From: Marilutibacter spongiae
Lineage (GTDB): Bacteria; Pseudomonadota; Gammaproteobacteria; Xanthomonadales; Xanthomonadaceae
DNA length: 64,000 bases
Assembly: GCF_014145325.1 (NCBI RefSeq)
Contig: NZ_JACHTF010000003.1
Coordinates: 62,001-126,000, forward strand
Direction of reading: 5' to 3'
Shown: piece after piece, positions 1 to 10,404 of the stretch
Layout of the letters: each line of letters starts with the position of its first letter
Position numbering within the stretch: the first letter of the stretch is position 1
Program-made: the position numbers and the translations under genes
Notes under the pieces: generated by a model
Told to the model about the DNA's origin: nothing
Seen by the model: only the letters and a program-made list of their open reading frames with translations
Database searches by the model: none

Positions 1-931
1 GCACGGCGGCGATGGTGCGCTCGACCAGCGGCACCTTGAAGGCGTTGTCCGCGGTGGTGCGCGCACCGGCGAGCAGCTTGGCCGCCGCGGCGCCCGCGCC
101 GTCGGGCAGGGCCGCGTCGGCGGCCTCCACGCGCCAGGGCTTGTGCGCGACGCCGCCCAGGGCGACCCGGCCGCTGCCGTCGCGCTGGACGATCGCGGCG
201 ACCGACACCAGCGCGAACGCATACGAGGCACGGTCGCGCACCTTGCGATAGGCGTGTATCCCGCCCACGGGCGGCGGTAGGGTGACCGCGGTGATCAGCT
301 CGCCGGCCTCCAGCGCGGTCTCCACCTGCGGCGTGTCGCCGGGCAGGACGTGGAAGTCGGCGATCGGGATCGAGCGCGTGCCGCCGTCCGCGCGGGTGGT
401 TTCCACCGTGGCGTCGAGCGCCCGCATGGCGACGGCCATGTCGCTGGGATGGGTGGCGATGCAGGCCTCGCTCGTGCCCAAGATCGCGTGCCCGCGGCTG
501 TAGCCCCCGATGGCCGAACAACCACTGCCGGGCACGCGTTTGTTGCAGGGTTGGTCGATGTCGTAGAAGTAGGGGCACCGCGTGCGCTGCAACAGGTTCC
601 CCGCGGTGGTGGCCTTGTTGCGCAACTGCCCCGAGGCGCCGGCAAGCAGGGCGCGCGAGAGCACGCCGTAATCGCGGCGCACGCGGGCGTCGGCGGCGAG
701 GTCGGTGTTGCGCACGAGCGCGCCGATGCGCAGGCCGCCGTCTGCGCTGGCCTCGATTCGATCCAGGCCCAGGCCGTTCACGTCGACCAGGTGGGACGGC
801 GTCTCGACCTCGAGCTTCATCAGGTCCAGCAGGTTCGTGCCGCCGGCGATGAAGCGCGCGCCCGGCGTGGCCTTGATCGCGGCGACCGCGGCCGCGGGCG
901 AATCCACGCGCTCGTAGCTGAAGGCCCTCAT
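1..931 (-). CDS. paoB: Aldehyde oxidoreductase FAD-binding subunit (PaoB/YagS-like), 3' end outside window
   Basis: The FAD-binding subunit of a xanthine-dehydrogenase-family molybdoenzyme passes electrons between the 2Fe-2S subunit and the molybdenum subunit. The start [12 protein letters not shown] and a flavin motif near residues 40-60 ([13 protein letters not shown]) are visible. A Cys-rich insert (RCPYFYDID, then GSGCSAIGG and a Cys before IATHPSDMA) matches the extra 4Fe-4S loop known in PaoB-type subunits. The ATG overlaps the stop of the Fe-S subunit by four bases (ATGA), so the two are translationally coupled. The gene runs off the left edge at codon 310. The molybdenum subunit (PaoC) is expected just outside. 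The substrate is inferred only; aromatic aldehydes are typical for this type. Confidence 0.85.
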   Translation of the reverse strand, partial: MRAFSYERVDSPAAAVAAIKATPGARFIAGGTNLLDLMKLEVETPSHLVDVNGLGLDRIEASADGGLRIGALVRNTDLAADARVRRDYGVLSRALLAGASGQLRNKATTAGNLLQRTRCPYFYDIDQPCNKRVPGSGCSAIGGYSRGHAILGTSEACIATHPSDMAVAMRALDATVETTRADGGTRSIPIADFHVLPGDTPQVETALEAGELITAVTLPPPVGGIHAYRKVRDRASYAFALVSVAAIVQRDGSGRVALGGVAHKPWRVEAADAALPDGAGAAAAKLLAGARTTADNAFKVPLVERTIAAV

Positions 932-1578
932 GAGCGGCTCCCGGCGACGTCGTTGATCGCCTCGACGATGTTGGAGTAGGCGCCGCAGCGGCAGATGTTG
1001 CCGCTCATGCGTTCGCGGATCTCCTCGTCGCTGGAGGTGGGCGCCGCGGTCAGGTCCTCGCTGACATGGCTCGGCACGCCGGCCTCGATCTCGTCCAGCA
1101 TCGCCACCGCCGAGCAGACCTGGCCCGGCGTGCAGTAACCGCACTGGTAGCCGTCGCGGGCGACGAAGGCCTGCTGCATGGGATGGAGTCGTCCCGGGCT
1201 GCCGAGGCCTTCGATGGTGGTGATCGCATCGCCCTCGTGCATGACCGCCAGGCTCAGGCAGGCATTGATGCGCCGGCCACCGGCGATCACCGTGCAGGCA
1301 CCGCACTGGCCGTGGTCGCAGCCCTTCTTGGTGCCCGTGAGCTTGAGGTGCTCGCGAAGGGCGTCGAGCAGGGTGGTGCGCGTGTCCAGTTCCAGCCGCC
1401 GGGGGGTGCCGTTGACCGTGAACGCCACCTCGCGGGTCACCGCGTCGCGGGCCGGCATCGGCGCGGCGGCCTGCGCCGCCCCGATGAAGGCGCGCGACGC
1501 GCCGCTGGCGGCCACGGTGGTGGCGCCGGCGATGATGAATTCGCGCCGCGTGAGTCGGAAACCGTCGTCGTCCTGCAT
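928..1578 (-). CDS. paoA: Aldehyde oxidoreductase 2Fe-2S subunit with Tat signal (PaoA/YagT-like)
   Basis: A 216-residue iron-sulfur subunit of a periplasmic molybdenum hydroxylase. An N-terminal twin-arginine signal is present ([10 protein letters not shown], then a hydrophobic stretch to AQAAAP). It is followed by a plant-type 2Fe-2S domain ([12 protein letters not shown] with a later Cys in NACLSLA) and the second 2Fe-2S helical domain (QCGYCTPGQ and NICRCGAY). I start at the ATG at 1578 (MQDDDGF) because it places the Tat motif at the N-terminus; an upstream in-frame ATG at 1650 would add 24 unconserved residues. It is the first gene of a minus-strand operon with the FAD subunit downstream. 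The Tat signal implies the whole folded complex is exported. Confidence 0.88.
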   Translation of the reverse strand: MQDDDGFRLTRREFIIAGATTVAASGASRAFIGAAQAAAPMPARDAVTREVAFTVNGTPRRLELDTRTTLLDALREHLKLTGTKKGCDHGQCGACTVIAGGRRINACLSLAVMHEGDAITTIEGLGSPGRLHPMQQAFVARDGYQCGYCTPGQVCSAVAMLDEIEAGVPSHVSEDLTAAPTSSDEEIRERMSGNICRCGAYSNIVEAINDVAGSRS

Positions 1579-1887
1579 GCCTGCCTTCCCGGATCGCGTG
1601 GGTGGGTGGGGGTGCCGTGTCGCTGGACCGGGCATCGGGGACCGGGCCATCGGCGTGAGCCGGACGGCAGGGCGCGACCATCGCAGGTCAGGGTGTCGCG
1701 ACTGCGGCGCGCGCCGAGCGCCATCACCCGATCAATACCAATCCCACCGCGACCACGACGTGAAATCGAAACGATGGGCCCGCACCCGGGCGCGCTGCGC
1801 CAAGGGGCAGGCTGCACCGGCGCGCGCTGCGTGCAACACTGCGGACGTGACCAGCACTGGCCGGTCGTGGCGTTCGGGGAGATGCTC
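1579..1887. other. Divergent intergenic region, no gene seen
   Basis: This gap of 309 bases lies between the minus-strand Fe-S subunit and the plus-strand membrane protein. Open frames crossing it are GC-driven and show no family resemblance. It should hold both promoters, but I could not pick a convincing -35/-10 pair on either strand. Confidence 0.5.
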
Positions 1888-3057
1888 ATGCAGGGCGATG
1901 GCCATTCCTTGATGCGGGGCGGGCCGGTCTTCCGCCTGTTCCAGGCGCTGGGCCTGCTGCGCCGCCGGCGCTTCCTCGCGCCATGGGTGGCCCTGGCCTG
2001 CCTGCTGGTGGCGATGGGCCCGCTCGTCGTCCTGTGTCTGTCCCAGGGCACGCTGGCCGGCGATCGCGTGGCGGTGCCGCTGCTGCACGACCCTGCGGTG
2101 TTGGCGAGGTTCCTGCTGGCGTTGCCCTTGCTGGTGCTGTGGGCGCCGCGCATCGACATGATGGTCAAGCGCGACCTGCGCCAGTTGCGCCTCCTGCCCC
2201 TGGTCCGGCGGGGCCGCGAGGCGCGGCTTGAAGCGATCTTCCATTCGATGCGCCGCCTGCGCGACGCCCGCACGCCGGAAGTGGTGTGCCTGGTCGCCGC
2301 GCTCGTGCCCTCGCTGTTCGGCATGGCGTCGCTCGAAGCCCTGCCGGGCATCGGCAGCTGGCGGGTCGCTGAAGGCGGCGGCCCCAGCCTCGCGGTGCAA
2401 TGGCTCAACGTGGTGTCGATGCCGCTGTTCCGCTTCGTCGGTGCGCTTTGGCTGTGGCGCTTCTTTCTCTGGGTCCACCTGTTGTGGCGTTTGTCGAGGA
2501 TCGGCCTGGTGCTTCGCCCGGCGCACCCGGACGGGGCCGGCGGGATCGCGTTCCTGGGCGTCGTGCAGGCGCGTTTCGCGATCCTGGCCTTCGCCGGTGG
2601 CCTGCTCATCTGCGGCGAGGCGGCGAACCAGGTGCTCTACCTCGGCGAAACGGTCCACGGCCTGCGCTTCCTGTTGCTGGGCTACGTGGTCGGCGTGACG
2701 GTCCTGCTGGTGGCGCCGCTGGCGCTGCTGGCGCCGACCATGCTGCGGGCCCGGCGCAAGGCGCTGCGGCGCTACGACCTGCTCGGCCACCGGATGGCAC
2801 GCCGCTTCGACCGGCGATGGACGCGTTGGCCTGCCCCGTCGGGCGGCGACTCCCTGCTCGACGACGACGATGCCTCCGGCATGGCCGACTACGCGGGCGG
2901 CCCGTACCAGGCGGTCAAGCGCATGTCCTCGATGCCGCTGTCGCGCGTCAACCTGCTCGCCATCGTGTTGATGGCCGGCGTGCCGCTGGTACCGCTGGTG
3001 TTCCTCGCGATCCCCCTTGTCGATCTGCTTGGTCGCATCTTCTCGACGCTGTTCTAG
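1888..3057 (+). CDS. Polytopic membrane protein of unknown function
   Basis: A 389-residue integral membrane protein with about six to seven hydrophobic segments (roughly residues 30-52, 70-87, 131-150, 170-198, 218-242, 258-285 and 354-380). Charged loops are Arg-rich, and an acidic patch (LLDDDD, about residue 323) precedes the last helix. A short motif HPDGAGGIAFLG at about 213-224 looks conserved-family-like, but I cannot name the family. The start at 1888 is chosen because GGGGA at 1876-1880 sits 7 bases upstream; the in-frame ATG at 1882 is too close to that site. Its stop codon overlaps the converging neighbour's stop on a shared CTAG. Confidence 0.75.
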   Translation: MQGDGHSLMRGGPVFRLFQALGLLRRRRFLAPWVALACLLVAMGPLVVLCLSQGTLAGDRVAVPLLHDPAVLARFLLALPLLVLWAPRIDMMVKRDLRQLRLLPLVRRGREARLEAIFHSMRRLRDARTPEVVCLVAALVPSLFGMASLEALPGIGSWRVAEGGGPSLAVQWLNVVSMPLFRFVGALWLWRFFLWVHLLWRLSRIGLVLRPAHPDGAGGIAFLGVVQARFAILAFAGGLLICGEAANQVLYLGETVHGLRFLLLGYVVGVTVLLVAPLALLAPTMLRARRKALRRYDLLGHRMARRFDRRWTRWPAPSGGDSLLDDDDASGMADYAGGPYQAVKRMSSMPLSRVNLLAIVLMAGVPLVPLVFLAIPLVDLLGRIFSTLF

Positions 3058-4748
3058 ACCGGGGGCTGGGCCAGCGCGCGCACCGCGGCGGCGAAGTCGC
3101 GGGCGAAGCCGGCCATGTCGAACAGGCTCCCGTCTCGCCGGCGCGCGGCGACTTCGGCGCGCAGCGCCGCCAGCGCGGTGGGATCGCGGCCCAGGGCGAT
3201 GGCCTTGTCGATGAACGCGGTGTCGTCGGCAACGTTCATCTCGTCCAGGCCGAGGTGGTGGTTGAGGCTGCCGGCGACGCGCGCGGCGAAGGTCTCGCCG
3301 GGACAGGTGAGCACCGGGCACCCCACCCACAGCGCGTCCGACGCCGTCGTGTGCGCGTTGTAGGGGTGGGTGTCGAGGAACAGGTCGGCGTGGCGGAGGC
3401 GGGCCAGGTACTCCGCGTGCGCCTGCTTGGGCATGAACACCAGGCGCGCGGGGTCCAGGCCCGAAGCCGCCGCGTGCGCGCGCAGGCGGCCATCGGCCTG
3501 GCCCGGGCCCGACAGCAGCCACAGCACGCTGCCGGGCACGCCCCGCAGCACCGCGAACGCACGATCGACACTGCGCGGGTTGAGCTTGTAGCTGTTGTTG
3601 AAGCAGCAGAACACGACGCCTTCGGCAGGCAGCCCGCAGGCATCGCGCGCGGGCGCGGGCGGCACTTCGCGGCGGGTATCGGAGGGCTGGAACGCGCGCG
3701 GCAGACGCACGACGCGCTCGCTGAAGTGCGGCGCGAGGGCCTCGGGCAGCACGAAGGCATCGGCCAGCACGGCGTCGATCCAGGGCGCGCCCGAGGTGCC
3801 GGGATAGGCCAGCCAGTTCACCTGCACAGGCGCCGGGCGCATGGCCAGTACCTCGGGCGCGCCGCCGCCGCCCCAGCCACGCAGGTCGAACAGCACGTCG
3901 ATCCCGCGTGCGCGGATGGCCTGGGCGACATCGCGGTGCGATTGCCCGGCAACCTCGTGCAGGGCGGTCGCCCCGGCGAGGCGCTGGCGGATCCGGCTGC
4001 CATCCTCGGGATTGAGCGCGAACAGGTGCGCCTCGATCCCGGCGGACGCGGCCTGCAGGGCCTCGAACAGGGCAACGGTCAGCAGGCCGGTGGGATGCGC
4101 GCCGAACCCGTTGGAGAGGAAGCCGGCGCGTATCGCGCCGCCGCGCCGGGCGGGTGCGGGGGGCAGGGGACGCACGTGGCGGGCGAGGGCGCCAGCGCGC
4201 AGGCCGGCGCAGGCGAGCTGTTCGGCCGCGCCGGCATCCTCGCTGAGGAAGGCGAACGGCTCGATCGCCGCGCGCCGGTCGCGCACGGCCTGCCGGACCT
4301 GCGCGGAGAGCCTGTCCAGTTCGCGCCAGTCGCAGAGCTTGCGCCGCCACGCCAGCAGGTAGGCGGCCAGTTGCGGTTCGCCCGGCGCCAGCGCGTGGGC
4401 GCGCGCATAGGCATCCGCGGCGGCTTCGGCTTCGCCCACGTCCTCGAGCACGTGGGCCAGCCAGACCTGGATGCCCGGATGGCCGGGTGCCGCCGCGGCA
4501 GCGGCGCGCAGGCTGGCGGCGGCGTCCGGGTGCCGGCCCTGCATGGACTGGGCGCGCCCGAGCCTCGCCAGCGCTTCGGGATGACCGGGCGCGAGCGCGA
4601 GGGCCCGGCGGCAGGCGGCTTCGCCCGCGCGCGCGTCGCCGGCTTCCAGCTCGGCGTCGCCCAGCACGATCCAGGCCATTGCGCTGCCCGGTTCCAGCGC
4701 GACCCGGGCGCGGGCGGCGGGGCGCGGGTCGGCGTCGGGCGTGCTCAT
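3054..4748 (-). CDS. TPR-containing O-GlcNAc transferase-like glycosyltransferase (GT41, SPINDLY/OGT family)
   Basis: A 564-residue protein with TPR-like helical repeats at about residues 20-130 and an OGT-type catalytic domain at about 205-560. Features shared with eukaryotic OGT are visible: GFGAHPT (His218, equivalent to the OGT active-site His), NWLAYPGTSG (311-320), CFNNSYKLNP with Lys388 in the UDP-binding position, and THPYNAHTTASDALW with HTT at 466-468. A PGETFAAR motif follows near 483-490. Expected activity is transfer of a sugar from a UDP-sugar to a protein; the target is unknown. The start ATG overlaps the stop of the upstream acetyltransferase by four bases. Cytosolic, with no signal peptide. 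Confidence 0.85.
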   Translation of the reverse strand: MSTPDADPRPAARARVALEPGSAMAWIVLGDAELEAGDARAGEAACRRALALAPGHPEALARLGRAQSMQGRHPDAAASLRAAAAAAPGHPGIQVWLAHVLEDVGEAEAAADAYARAHALAPGEPQLAAYLLAWRRKLCDWRELDRLSAQVRQAVRDRRAAIEPFAFLSEDAGAAEQLACAGLRAGALARHVRPLPPAPARRGGAIRAGFLSNGFGAHPTGLLTVALFEALQAASAGIEAHLFALNPEDGSRIRQRLAGATALHEVAGQSHRDVAQAIRARGIDVLFDLRGWGGGGAPEVLAMRPAPVQVNWLAYPGTSGAPWIDAVLADAFVLPEALAPHFSERVVRLPRAFQPSDTRREVPPAPARDACGLPAEGVVFCCFNNSYKLNPRSVDRAFAVLRGVPGSVLWLLSGPGQADGRLRAHAAASGLDPARLVFMPKQAHAEYLARLRHADLFLDTHPYNAHTTASDALWVGCPVLTCPGETFAARVAGSLNHHLGLDEMNVADDTAFIDKAIALGRDPTALAALRAEVAARRRDGSLFDMAGFARDFAAAVRALAQPPV

Positions 4749-5236
4749 GTGCGCGGCGTGTCGGCGTCGGTTCCGGCCAGGGGGCCGGGGCCTGCGAGCG
4801 GCAGGCTGTACCACTGCGAGGCATCTTCGTGCCAGCCGGCGGCCCGGTACAGGGCGCGCGCGGCGTCGTTGTCGCGGTCGGTCTCGAGCATCAGCCGCGC
4901 CCCGCCCGCGTGCCCCGCGGCGACCGCGGCGGAATCGAGCAGGAGTCGCCCGACACCGCAGCGGCGGACGCGCTCGGCGACGAACAGGTCGTTGAGGATG
5001 AAGATCGGGGCGGTGCGGACCGAGGAATACATCGGGTACAGCTGGGCGAAGCCCAGCAGCTCGCCCTCCAGCTCAGCAAGGATGATCACGGACTGGTGCT
5101 TCTCGATCCGTTCGCGCAGGAACGTGCGGGCGCGATCGGGGTCGGCGGCCTGGCCGTAGAACTGGCGATAGGCGTCGAACAGCGCGGCAACGCCGTCGAG
5201 GTCGGCCAGGGTGGCGCGGCGGATGGTCGTCGTCAT
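4745..5236 (-). CDS. GNAT family N-acetyltransferase
   Basis: A 163-residue GNAT acetyltransferase. The fold signature runs from MTTTIRRATLADLDGVAALF through the acetyl-CoA-binding stretch DLFVAERVRRCGVGRLLL (R-x-x-G-x-G type) to a C-terminal RALYRAAGW motif. The start at 5236 is preferred over an upstream ATG at 5275 because AGGGG lies just before it and homologous GNAT proteins begin close to the first strand. It is coupled by an ATGA overlap to the OGT-like gene downstream, so the two products may act together, but the substrate cannot be read from sequence. Confidence 0.85.
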   Translation of the reverse strand: MTTTIRRATLADLDGVAALFDAYRQFYGQAADPDRARTFLRERIEKHQSVIILAELEGELLGFAQLYPMYSSVRTAPIFILNDLFVAERVRRCGVGRLLLDSAAVAAGHAGGARLMLETDRDNDAARALYRAAGWHEDASQWYSLPLAGPGPLAGTDADTPRT

Positions 5237-5324
5237 GGGGCCCCTGTCGGCGTGCGTGGGGGGCCATTGTGCCAAGCCCCCGCCGGGCCTGCCCGGACGC
5301 GCGGCGCGAAGCGGGCCGTCGCGC

Positions 5325-6410
5325 CTAGTGCGCGTCCGTCAGGCGCGCCAGTTCGTCGGCCTGGTGTTCGGCCAGCAGTCGCTCGACCAGCGCGTCCAGC
5401 TCGCCTTCGACGATGTTGGGCAGGTCGTAGAGGGTCAGGCCCTCGACGCGGTGGTCGGTGATGCGCCCCTGCGGGAAGTTGTAGGTGCGGATGCGCTGGC
5501 TGCGGTCGCCGCTGCCCACCTGCAGCTTGCGGGTCTCGGCCTGGGCGGCGGCGGCCTGCGTGGCCTGCGCCTCGGCCAGCATGGCCTGCAGGCGCTTCAT
5601 CGCCTTGTCCCGGTTGGCGTGCTGGCTGCGCTCGGTCTGGCTTTCCACCACGGTGCCGCTGGGCAGGTGGGTGATGCGGATCGCCGAGTCGGTCTTGTTG
5701 ACGTGCTGTCCGCCCGCGCCGCTGGCGCGGAAGGTGTCGACCTTCAGCACGGCCGCGTTCAGCACGATCGGCTCGCCCTCCGGTTCGACCGGGATGATCG
5801 CCACCGTGGCCGCCGAGGTGTGGATGCGCCCCTGCGACTCGGTCTCGGGCACGCGCTGCACGCGATGGGTGCCGGACTCGAACTTGAGCTTCGAGTACGC
5901 GCCCTGGCCCTCGACGCGGGCGATGACCTCCTTGAAGCCGCCGTGCTCGCCGGGGCTCGCGGACTCGACCTCGACCCGCCAGCCCTGGCGCTCGGCATAG
6001 CGCGAATACATGCGGAAGAGGTCGCCGGCGAAGATGGCGGCTTCGTCGCCGCCGGTGCCGGCGCGCACCTCCAGGTAGAGGTCGCCGTCGTCGCGGGGGT
6101 CCTTGGGTACCAGGTGGGCGAGCAGCTCGCGGTCGAGGCTTTCCAGTCGCGCGTTCGCCGCGGCGATCTCTTCCTCCGCGAGTTCCCGCAACTCGGGATC
6201 GCCGCGCATCGCCTCGGCGGTCGCCAGGTCGGCCTCGGCCCGGGCTTCGTCGGCGAGCGCGCTGGCGACGGGTTCGAGCTGTGCGAACTCGCGCGAGAGC
6301 GCGCGGAAGCGCTTGGCATCGCCGATCACGCCGGGATCGGCGAGCAGGCGCTCGAGTTCCTCGCGGCGTTCGACCAGGGCTTCGAGCTTCTGTCGCAGGG
6401 AAGGATGCAT
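5325..6410 (-). CDS. prfA: Peptide chain release factor 1
   Basis: RF1 (361 residues) ends translation at UAA and UAG. The tripeptide anticodon-like motif is PET at 188-190 (P-x-T class), and the catalytic GGQ is at 233-235 within [16 protein letters not shown]. The N-terminal coiled domain ([20 protein letters not shown]) is typical. It lies 66 bases downstream of hemA on the same strand, the conserved hemA-prfA order of gammaproteobacteria. The Gln of GGQ is the expected site of methylation by PrmC, which is not in this window. Confidence 0.97.
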   Translation of the reverse strand: MHPSLRQKLEALVERREELERLLADPGVIGDAKRFRALSREFAQLEPVASALADEARAEADLATAEAMRGDPELRELAEEEIAAANARLESLDRELLAHLVPKDPRDDGDLYLEVRAGTGGDEAAIFAGDLFRMYSRYAERQGWRVEVESASPGEHGGFKEVIARVEGQGAYSKLKFESGTHRVQRVPETESQGRIHTSAATVAIIPVEPEGEPIVLNAAVLKVDTFRASGAGGQHVNKTDSAIRITHLPSGTVVESQTERSQHANRDKAMKRLQAMLAEAQATQAAAAQAETRKLQVGSGDRSQRIRTYNFPQGRITDHRVEGLTLYDLPNIVEGELDALVERLLAEHQADELARLTDAH

Positions 6411-6476
6411 GGGCTACCGATGGGAAGGGAGGGCCGGGAATGGAGAGGGCGCGAACGACGCGGGCTCGGGGCGTCG

Positions 6477-7778
6477 CTAGGGTTCGTCGGGCGACGTCGC
6501 CCCGGCCTCTTCGATTCCGGATGCCCGGCCTTCCGGCAACGGGGGGAACAAGCGGTCGACCGCACGGCCCAGCTCGGCATTGCCCTCCACCGCGGCCTCG
6601 CGCAGGGCGACCGTTGGTGCGTGCAGCAGGCGGTTGGTCAGGGTGTGGGCGAGGTAGCCCAGCACGACCTCGGGGTCGGTGCCGGCTGCGAGTTGCTGGC
6701 GGGCGCGGGCCAGGACGTCGGCCTTGGCCACTTCGCCGTGCGCGCGCAGGCGCTTGAGCGGTTCGGTGCGGGTGCTGGCGGCCAGGGTCTCCACGAAACG
6801 CGTGACCTGCAGGTCGATGATCGCCTCGGCTTCGTTGGCGGCTTCGCGGCGACCGCGGCGGTTGTCCTCGATCGTGCGTTCCAGGTCGTCCACCGTGTAC
6901 AGGTAGACGTCGGCCAGTTCGCCGACGTCGGACGCGATGTCGCGCGGCACCGCCAGGTCGAGCAGCAGCATCGGCCGGTGCTTGCGGCGGGCGAGGGCGG
7001 CGACGACCTGGGCCTTGTGCAGGATCGGGGATTGCGCCGCGGTTGCCGACAGCACGATGTCGGCCTCGTCGAGGTGCTTGTCGATCTCCGCGAGCGGCAG
7101 CGCGACGCCGCCGTGGCGCGTGGCCAGGTCCTGCGCGTGGGCCAGGGTACGGTTGGCGATCATCAGCCGCCGGGCGCCGCCCTGGGCGAGGTGGCGCGCG
7201 GCCAGTTCGATGGTTTCGCCGGCGCCGACCAGCAGGACGTTGGAGTCCTCCAGCCGGGCGAAGGATTCCTGCGCCAGGCGCACGGCCGCGGAAGCCACCG
7301 AGACCGGGTTGGCGCCGATGCGGGTATGGGTACGCGCGCGCTTGGCGGTCGAGAAGGCCTGCTGGAAGAGGCGGTCGAGCTGGCTGCCGAGGCTGCCGTT
7401 GCCGCGCGCGAGCGCCCAGGCCTCCTTCACCTGGCCGAGAATCTGCGGCTCGCCCAGGACCAGCGAATCCAGGCCGGTGGCGACCCGGAACAGGTGGCGC
7501 ACCGCGTCGGCGTCTGCATGACGGTAGAGATAGCCGTGGAGGTCGCCGGCATCGTCGGGGTGGGTGGCCAGCCAGTCCGCCAGCGCGCTGCCGTCGCCGT
7601 CGGCCACGGCATAGAGTTCGGTGCGGTTGCAGGTCGACAGCAGGGCCGCCTCGTGCACGCCCGGCAGGTCCTTCAACGCCATGAGCGCGCGCGGCACCGC
7701 GTCGCCGGCAAAGGCCACCCGTTCGCGCAGGGATACCGGCGCGGTCTGGTGGTTGATGCCAAGGACGAACAAACTCAC
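6477..7778 (-). CDS. hemA: Glutamyl-tRNA reductase
   Basis: HemA reduces Glu-tRNA(Glu) to glutamate-1-semialdehyde, the first step of C5 tetrapyrrole synthesis. The 433-residue product starts with GTG ([14 protein letters not shown]); no ATG lies at the family N-terminus. The catalytic Cys50 sits in LLSTCNRTE. The NADPH-binding domain carries [16 protein letters not shown] near residue 187, and a C-terminal dimerization helix region follows. It heads the hemA-prfA operon and is divergent from the TPR-lolB-ispE cluster across a 172-base gap. The very end ([14 protein letters not shown]) is an unconserved tail. Confidence 0.96.
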   Translation of the reverse strand: MSLFVLGINHQTAPVSLRERVAFAGDAVPRALMALKDLPGVHEAALLSTCNRTELYAVADGDGSALADWLATHPDDAGDLHGYLYRHADADAVRHLFRVATGLDSLVLGEPQILGQVKEAWALARGNGSLGSQLDRLFQQAFSTAKRARTHTRIGANPVSVASAAVRLAQESFARLEDSNVLLVGAGETIELAARHLAQGGARRLMIANRTLAHAQDLATRHGGVALPLAEIDKHLDEADIVLSATAAQSPILHKAQVVAALARRKHRPMLLLDLAVPRDIASDVGELADVYLYTVDDLERTIEDNRRGRREAANEAEAIIDLQVTRFVETLAASTRTEPLKRLRAHGEVAKADVLARARQQLAAGTDPEVVLGYLAHTLTNRLLHAPTVALREAAVEGNAELGRAVDRLFPPLPEGRASGIEEAGATSPDEP

Positions 7779-7878
7779 GTATCGGGTCTCGCTGGGATCG
7801 CGGCGGGCGCCGCGGGCGCTCGATCTGCGATCCCGTTCAGGTGCTTGCGATAAGCTGCTGGCTGCTGAAAACGCCGAC

Positions 7879-7884
7879 ATTCTA
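7879..7884 (-). promoter_or_regulatory. Possible -10 box for hemA
   Basis: On the minus strand TAGAAT lies about 100 bases before the hemA GTG, inside the hemA/TPR divergent gap. No clear -35 element is visible at 16-18 bases, so this is a weak call. Confidence 0.3.
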
Positions 7885-7950
7885 CCGGGCCCGGACCGGT
7901 TCGGCGTGACCCGTCGTTGTATCCACCGTCCCCAACGGAATCTCCGCCCG

Positions 7951-9720
7951 ATGCGCTCCAGACTCCTGACCACTGCCGTCCTGCTGGCCCTGGCCGCGAC
8001 CCTGCCCGTCGCGCGGGCCGTCGAGGCGCCGCCCGTGCTGACCGCGCCAGGGGCCAGCGACGACCCGGCGGTGCGCACGCTGGGGCCGCTGATGACCGCC
8101 GAGTTCGCCCTCCAGGCCGGTCGCCTGGACGAGGCCGCCGATGCGTATCTCGAAGCGGCTGGAGAGGCGCGCGACCCGCTGCTGGCCGAGCGCGCCACGC
8201 GGATCAGCCTGCTCACCCAGGACGACGCGCGCACCGCGCGGGCGCTGGGCCTGTGGCGCGAGCTGGGAGCCGAAGGGCTGGACCTGCTCGCCGCCGAGGC
8301 GTCGCTCTCGCTGCGCCAGGGCCAGGAACGCAAGGCGCGCCGGCAGTTGTCGGACCTGCTCGCGATGCCCGGGCCGGGCGGCTGGCGGCAGGCTTTTGGC
8401 GTCCTCGCCACCGGCAGCCACGATCCCGCGCAGTCGGCCCGGGTGCTGGAATACCTGGTCAAGCGCGACCGCATACCGTCCCAGCTCGAAGCCTGGATGG
8501 CATTCGGCGGCCTGGCCCTGCGGCTGGATTCGCCGGGGCTGGTGGACGCGATCGTCGAACGCGTGATCGCGCACTTCCCGGGTGAGCCGCGCGTGGCCCT
8601 GCTGCGGGCCAGCCAACTGCGCGAGGCCGGCGAGTCCGATGCGGCGCGCGAGGTGCTGGCCGGCATCGATCCCAAGGCCGCCCGCGACCCGGTCCTGCGC
8701 CAGAGCATCGCCCACGAGTACGACCGCCTGGGCGACCTCGACCTCGCCGAGCAGACCCTGGCGCGTGGGCCCCAGGACGACCAGAGCTATGCCACGCGCG
8801 CCTCGCTGCTCGCCCGCGACGAGGACAAGGCGGCGCTGACCGCGCTGTACGACGAACTGCGCCGGGACGCTGCCGCGCCCGAGCCCGCGCGACGCCTGCT
8901 GCTGGGCCAGATCGCCGAGTTCCTCGAGCGCCACGAAGAGGCGCTGGACTGGTATGCCGGCGTCCCCGGCGGCCTGCTGCGCTGGCAGGCCCGGCTGCGC
9001 AGCGCCAACGTCCTGCATGAACTCGACCGGCGCGACGAGGCCTATGCCGCCCTGGCCGCCATCCAGACCGACGCCGCCGCACCCGATCCTGCCCGCCAGG
9101 ACGCCTACCTGCTCGAAGCGGCCCTGCACCAGGAGGACAAGGACGACACGGCCGAGATGGACGCCTTCGCCCGCGGCCTGGCGACCTTCCCGGACGCGCC
9201 GGAGATCCTCTACGCCCGTGCCCTGGCCTGGGAGCGTCGCGACGACATCCCACGCGCGGAGGCCGATTTCCGCAAGATCCTGGTGATCGAGCCCGACAGC
9301 GTCGCCGCGCTCAATGCGCTCGGCTACACACTGGCCGACCGCACCACGCGCTACCAGGAGGCATTGGAGCTCATCAATCGCGCCCGCACCGCGCAGCCGG
9401 AGAACGCGGCCATCATCGACAGCTACGGCTGGGTGCTCTATCGCCTCGGGCGCCCGCAGGAGGCGGTGGTGGAACTGCGCCGTGCCCTGGCCCTGCAGGA
9501 GGACGCCGAGATCGCCGCCCACCTGGCCGAGGTGCTCTGGGTGCTGGGCAAGCGCGACGAGGCGCGCAAGGTCTTCGAACAGTCCCGCGCGATCGACCCG
9601 GAGAACCGCTCGCTGCGCCGCGCGCTGGAGAAGCTCGGCCTGCCGCTCGCCCCACCGGCCGACGGCGGCGACGAAGACGGCGGGGGCGACCGCGCCCCGG
9701 CCGGGGCGCCTGCCGCATGA
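7951..9720 (+). CDS. Exported tetratricopeptide-repeat protein next to lolB
   Basis: A 589-residue TPR protein. A Sec signal peptide is visible ([19 protein letters not shown], cleavage probably after ARA at about residue 23), so the mature protein is periplasmic or envelope associated. TPR-like helix pairs run through the chain and are clearest at about residues 400-560 ([50 protein letters not shown]). The tail is Asp/Gly/Pro rich. The ATG at 7951 is chosen because it creates the signal peptide. Its stop overlaps the lolB start (ATGA). Such TPR proteins commonly precede lolB-ispE in this family of bacteria; a scaffold role in envelope assembly is inference. Confidence 0.85.
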   Translation: MRSRLLTTAVLLALAATLPVARAVEAPPVLTAPGASDDPAVRTLGPLMTAEFALQAGRLDEAADAYLEAAGEARDPLLAERATRISLLTQDDARTARALGLWRELGAEGLDLLAAEASLSLRQGQERKARRQLSDLLAMPGPGGWRQAFGVLATGSHDPAQSARVLEYLVKRDRIPSQLEAWMAFGGLALRLDSPGLVDAIVERVIAHFPGEPRVALLRASQLREAGESDAAREVLAGIDPKAARDPVLRQSIAHEYDRLGDLDLAEQTLARGPQDDQSYATRASLLARDEDKAALTALYDELRRDAAAPEPARRLLLGQIAEFLERHEEALDWYAGVPGGLLRWQARLRSANVLHELDRRDEAYAALAAIQTDAAAPDPARQDAYLLEAALHQEDKDDTAEMDAFARGLATFPDAPEILYARALAWERRDDIPRAEADFRKILVIEPDSVAALNALGYTLADRTTRYQEALELINRARTAQPENAAIIDSYGWVLYRLGRPQEAVVELRRALALQEDAEIAAHLAEVLWVLGKRDEARKVFEQSRAIDPENRSLRRALEKLGLPLAPPADGGDEDGGGDRAPAGAPAA

Positions 9721-10376
9721 GCGCGCGCCTGCTCGGCGCCGTCGCGCTCGCCGCCCTGTTGTCCGCCTGTGCCACCGCGCCGGCCCCGCAGGCTTTGCCG
9801 CCGGCGCAGCGCGCGCAGGCCGAAGCGCGCCTGGACGCCCGTGAAGCGGCCCTGCGGCCGGTCCTGGACTGGTCGATGAGTGGCCGGGTCGCGGTCTCGA
9901 TCGGGCGCGACGGCGGCAGCGGTCGCCTGGAATGGCGGCAGCGCGCGGACGGCTACACGGCCGAATTGAGCGCGCCGATCACCCGGCAGGGCTGGCGTCT
10001 CAGCGCCGGGCCGACCGGTGCCCGCCTGGAGGGTTTGGAGGGCGGCCCGCGCACCGGCCCCGACGCGGGTGCGCTCTTGCTCGAGACGACGGGCTGGTAC
10101 CTGCCGATGTCGGCGCTGGCCGACTGGGCACGGGGCCTGCGCGCGGCTTCGGCCGGGCCCGCGCGGGTCGAGTTCGATGCGCACGGCCGCCTGGCGGTGT
10201 TGCAGCAGGATGGCTGGCAGATCCGCTACGAATGGCCCGACGCCGCCAGCGGCGAGGGCGTCGAGCTGCCGCGCCGGATCGACGCGCGCCACGACGACGG
10301 CATGCGCGAGGCGCGGGTCAAGCTGATGGTCGACGCCTGGCAGGGCGCCGCCGGCGATGCCGCTTCCGGGGGCTGA
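9717..10376 (+). CDS. lolB: Outer-membrane lipoprotein LolB
   Basis: LolB receives lipoproteins from LolA and inserts them in the outer membrane. The 219-residue precursor has a lipoprotein signal with lipobox LLSAC (Cys18) and a half-barrel body: [29 protein letters not shown], the loop before [21 protein letters not shown], and GWQIRYEW. It is coupled by ATGA to the TPR gene and is followed by ispE, as in most gammaproteobacteria. Confidence 0.92.
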   Translation: MSARLLGAVALAALLSACATAPAPQALPPAQRAQAEARLDAREAALRPVLDWSMSGRVAVSIGRDGGSGRLEWRQRADGYTAELSAPITRQGWRLSAGPTGARLEGLEGGPRTGPDAGALLLETTGWYLPMSALADWARGLRAASAGPARVEFDAHGRLAVLQQDGWQIRYEWPDAASGEGVELPRRIDARHDDGMREARVKLMVDAWQGAAGDAASGG

Positions 10377-10404
10377 GGTGCCGACCGGCGAGGGGACAGT
10401 GGCG

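Noticed and set aside
2400-5159. Long plus-strand frame antisense to the OGT-like gene, and a similar one (5211-7853) antisense to prfA/hemA
   Set aside because: No domain, no ribosome binding site, and the opposite strand carries clearly conserved proteins.
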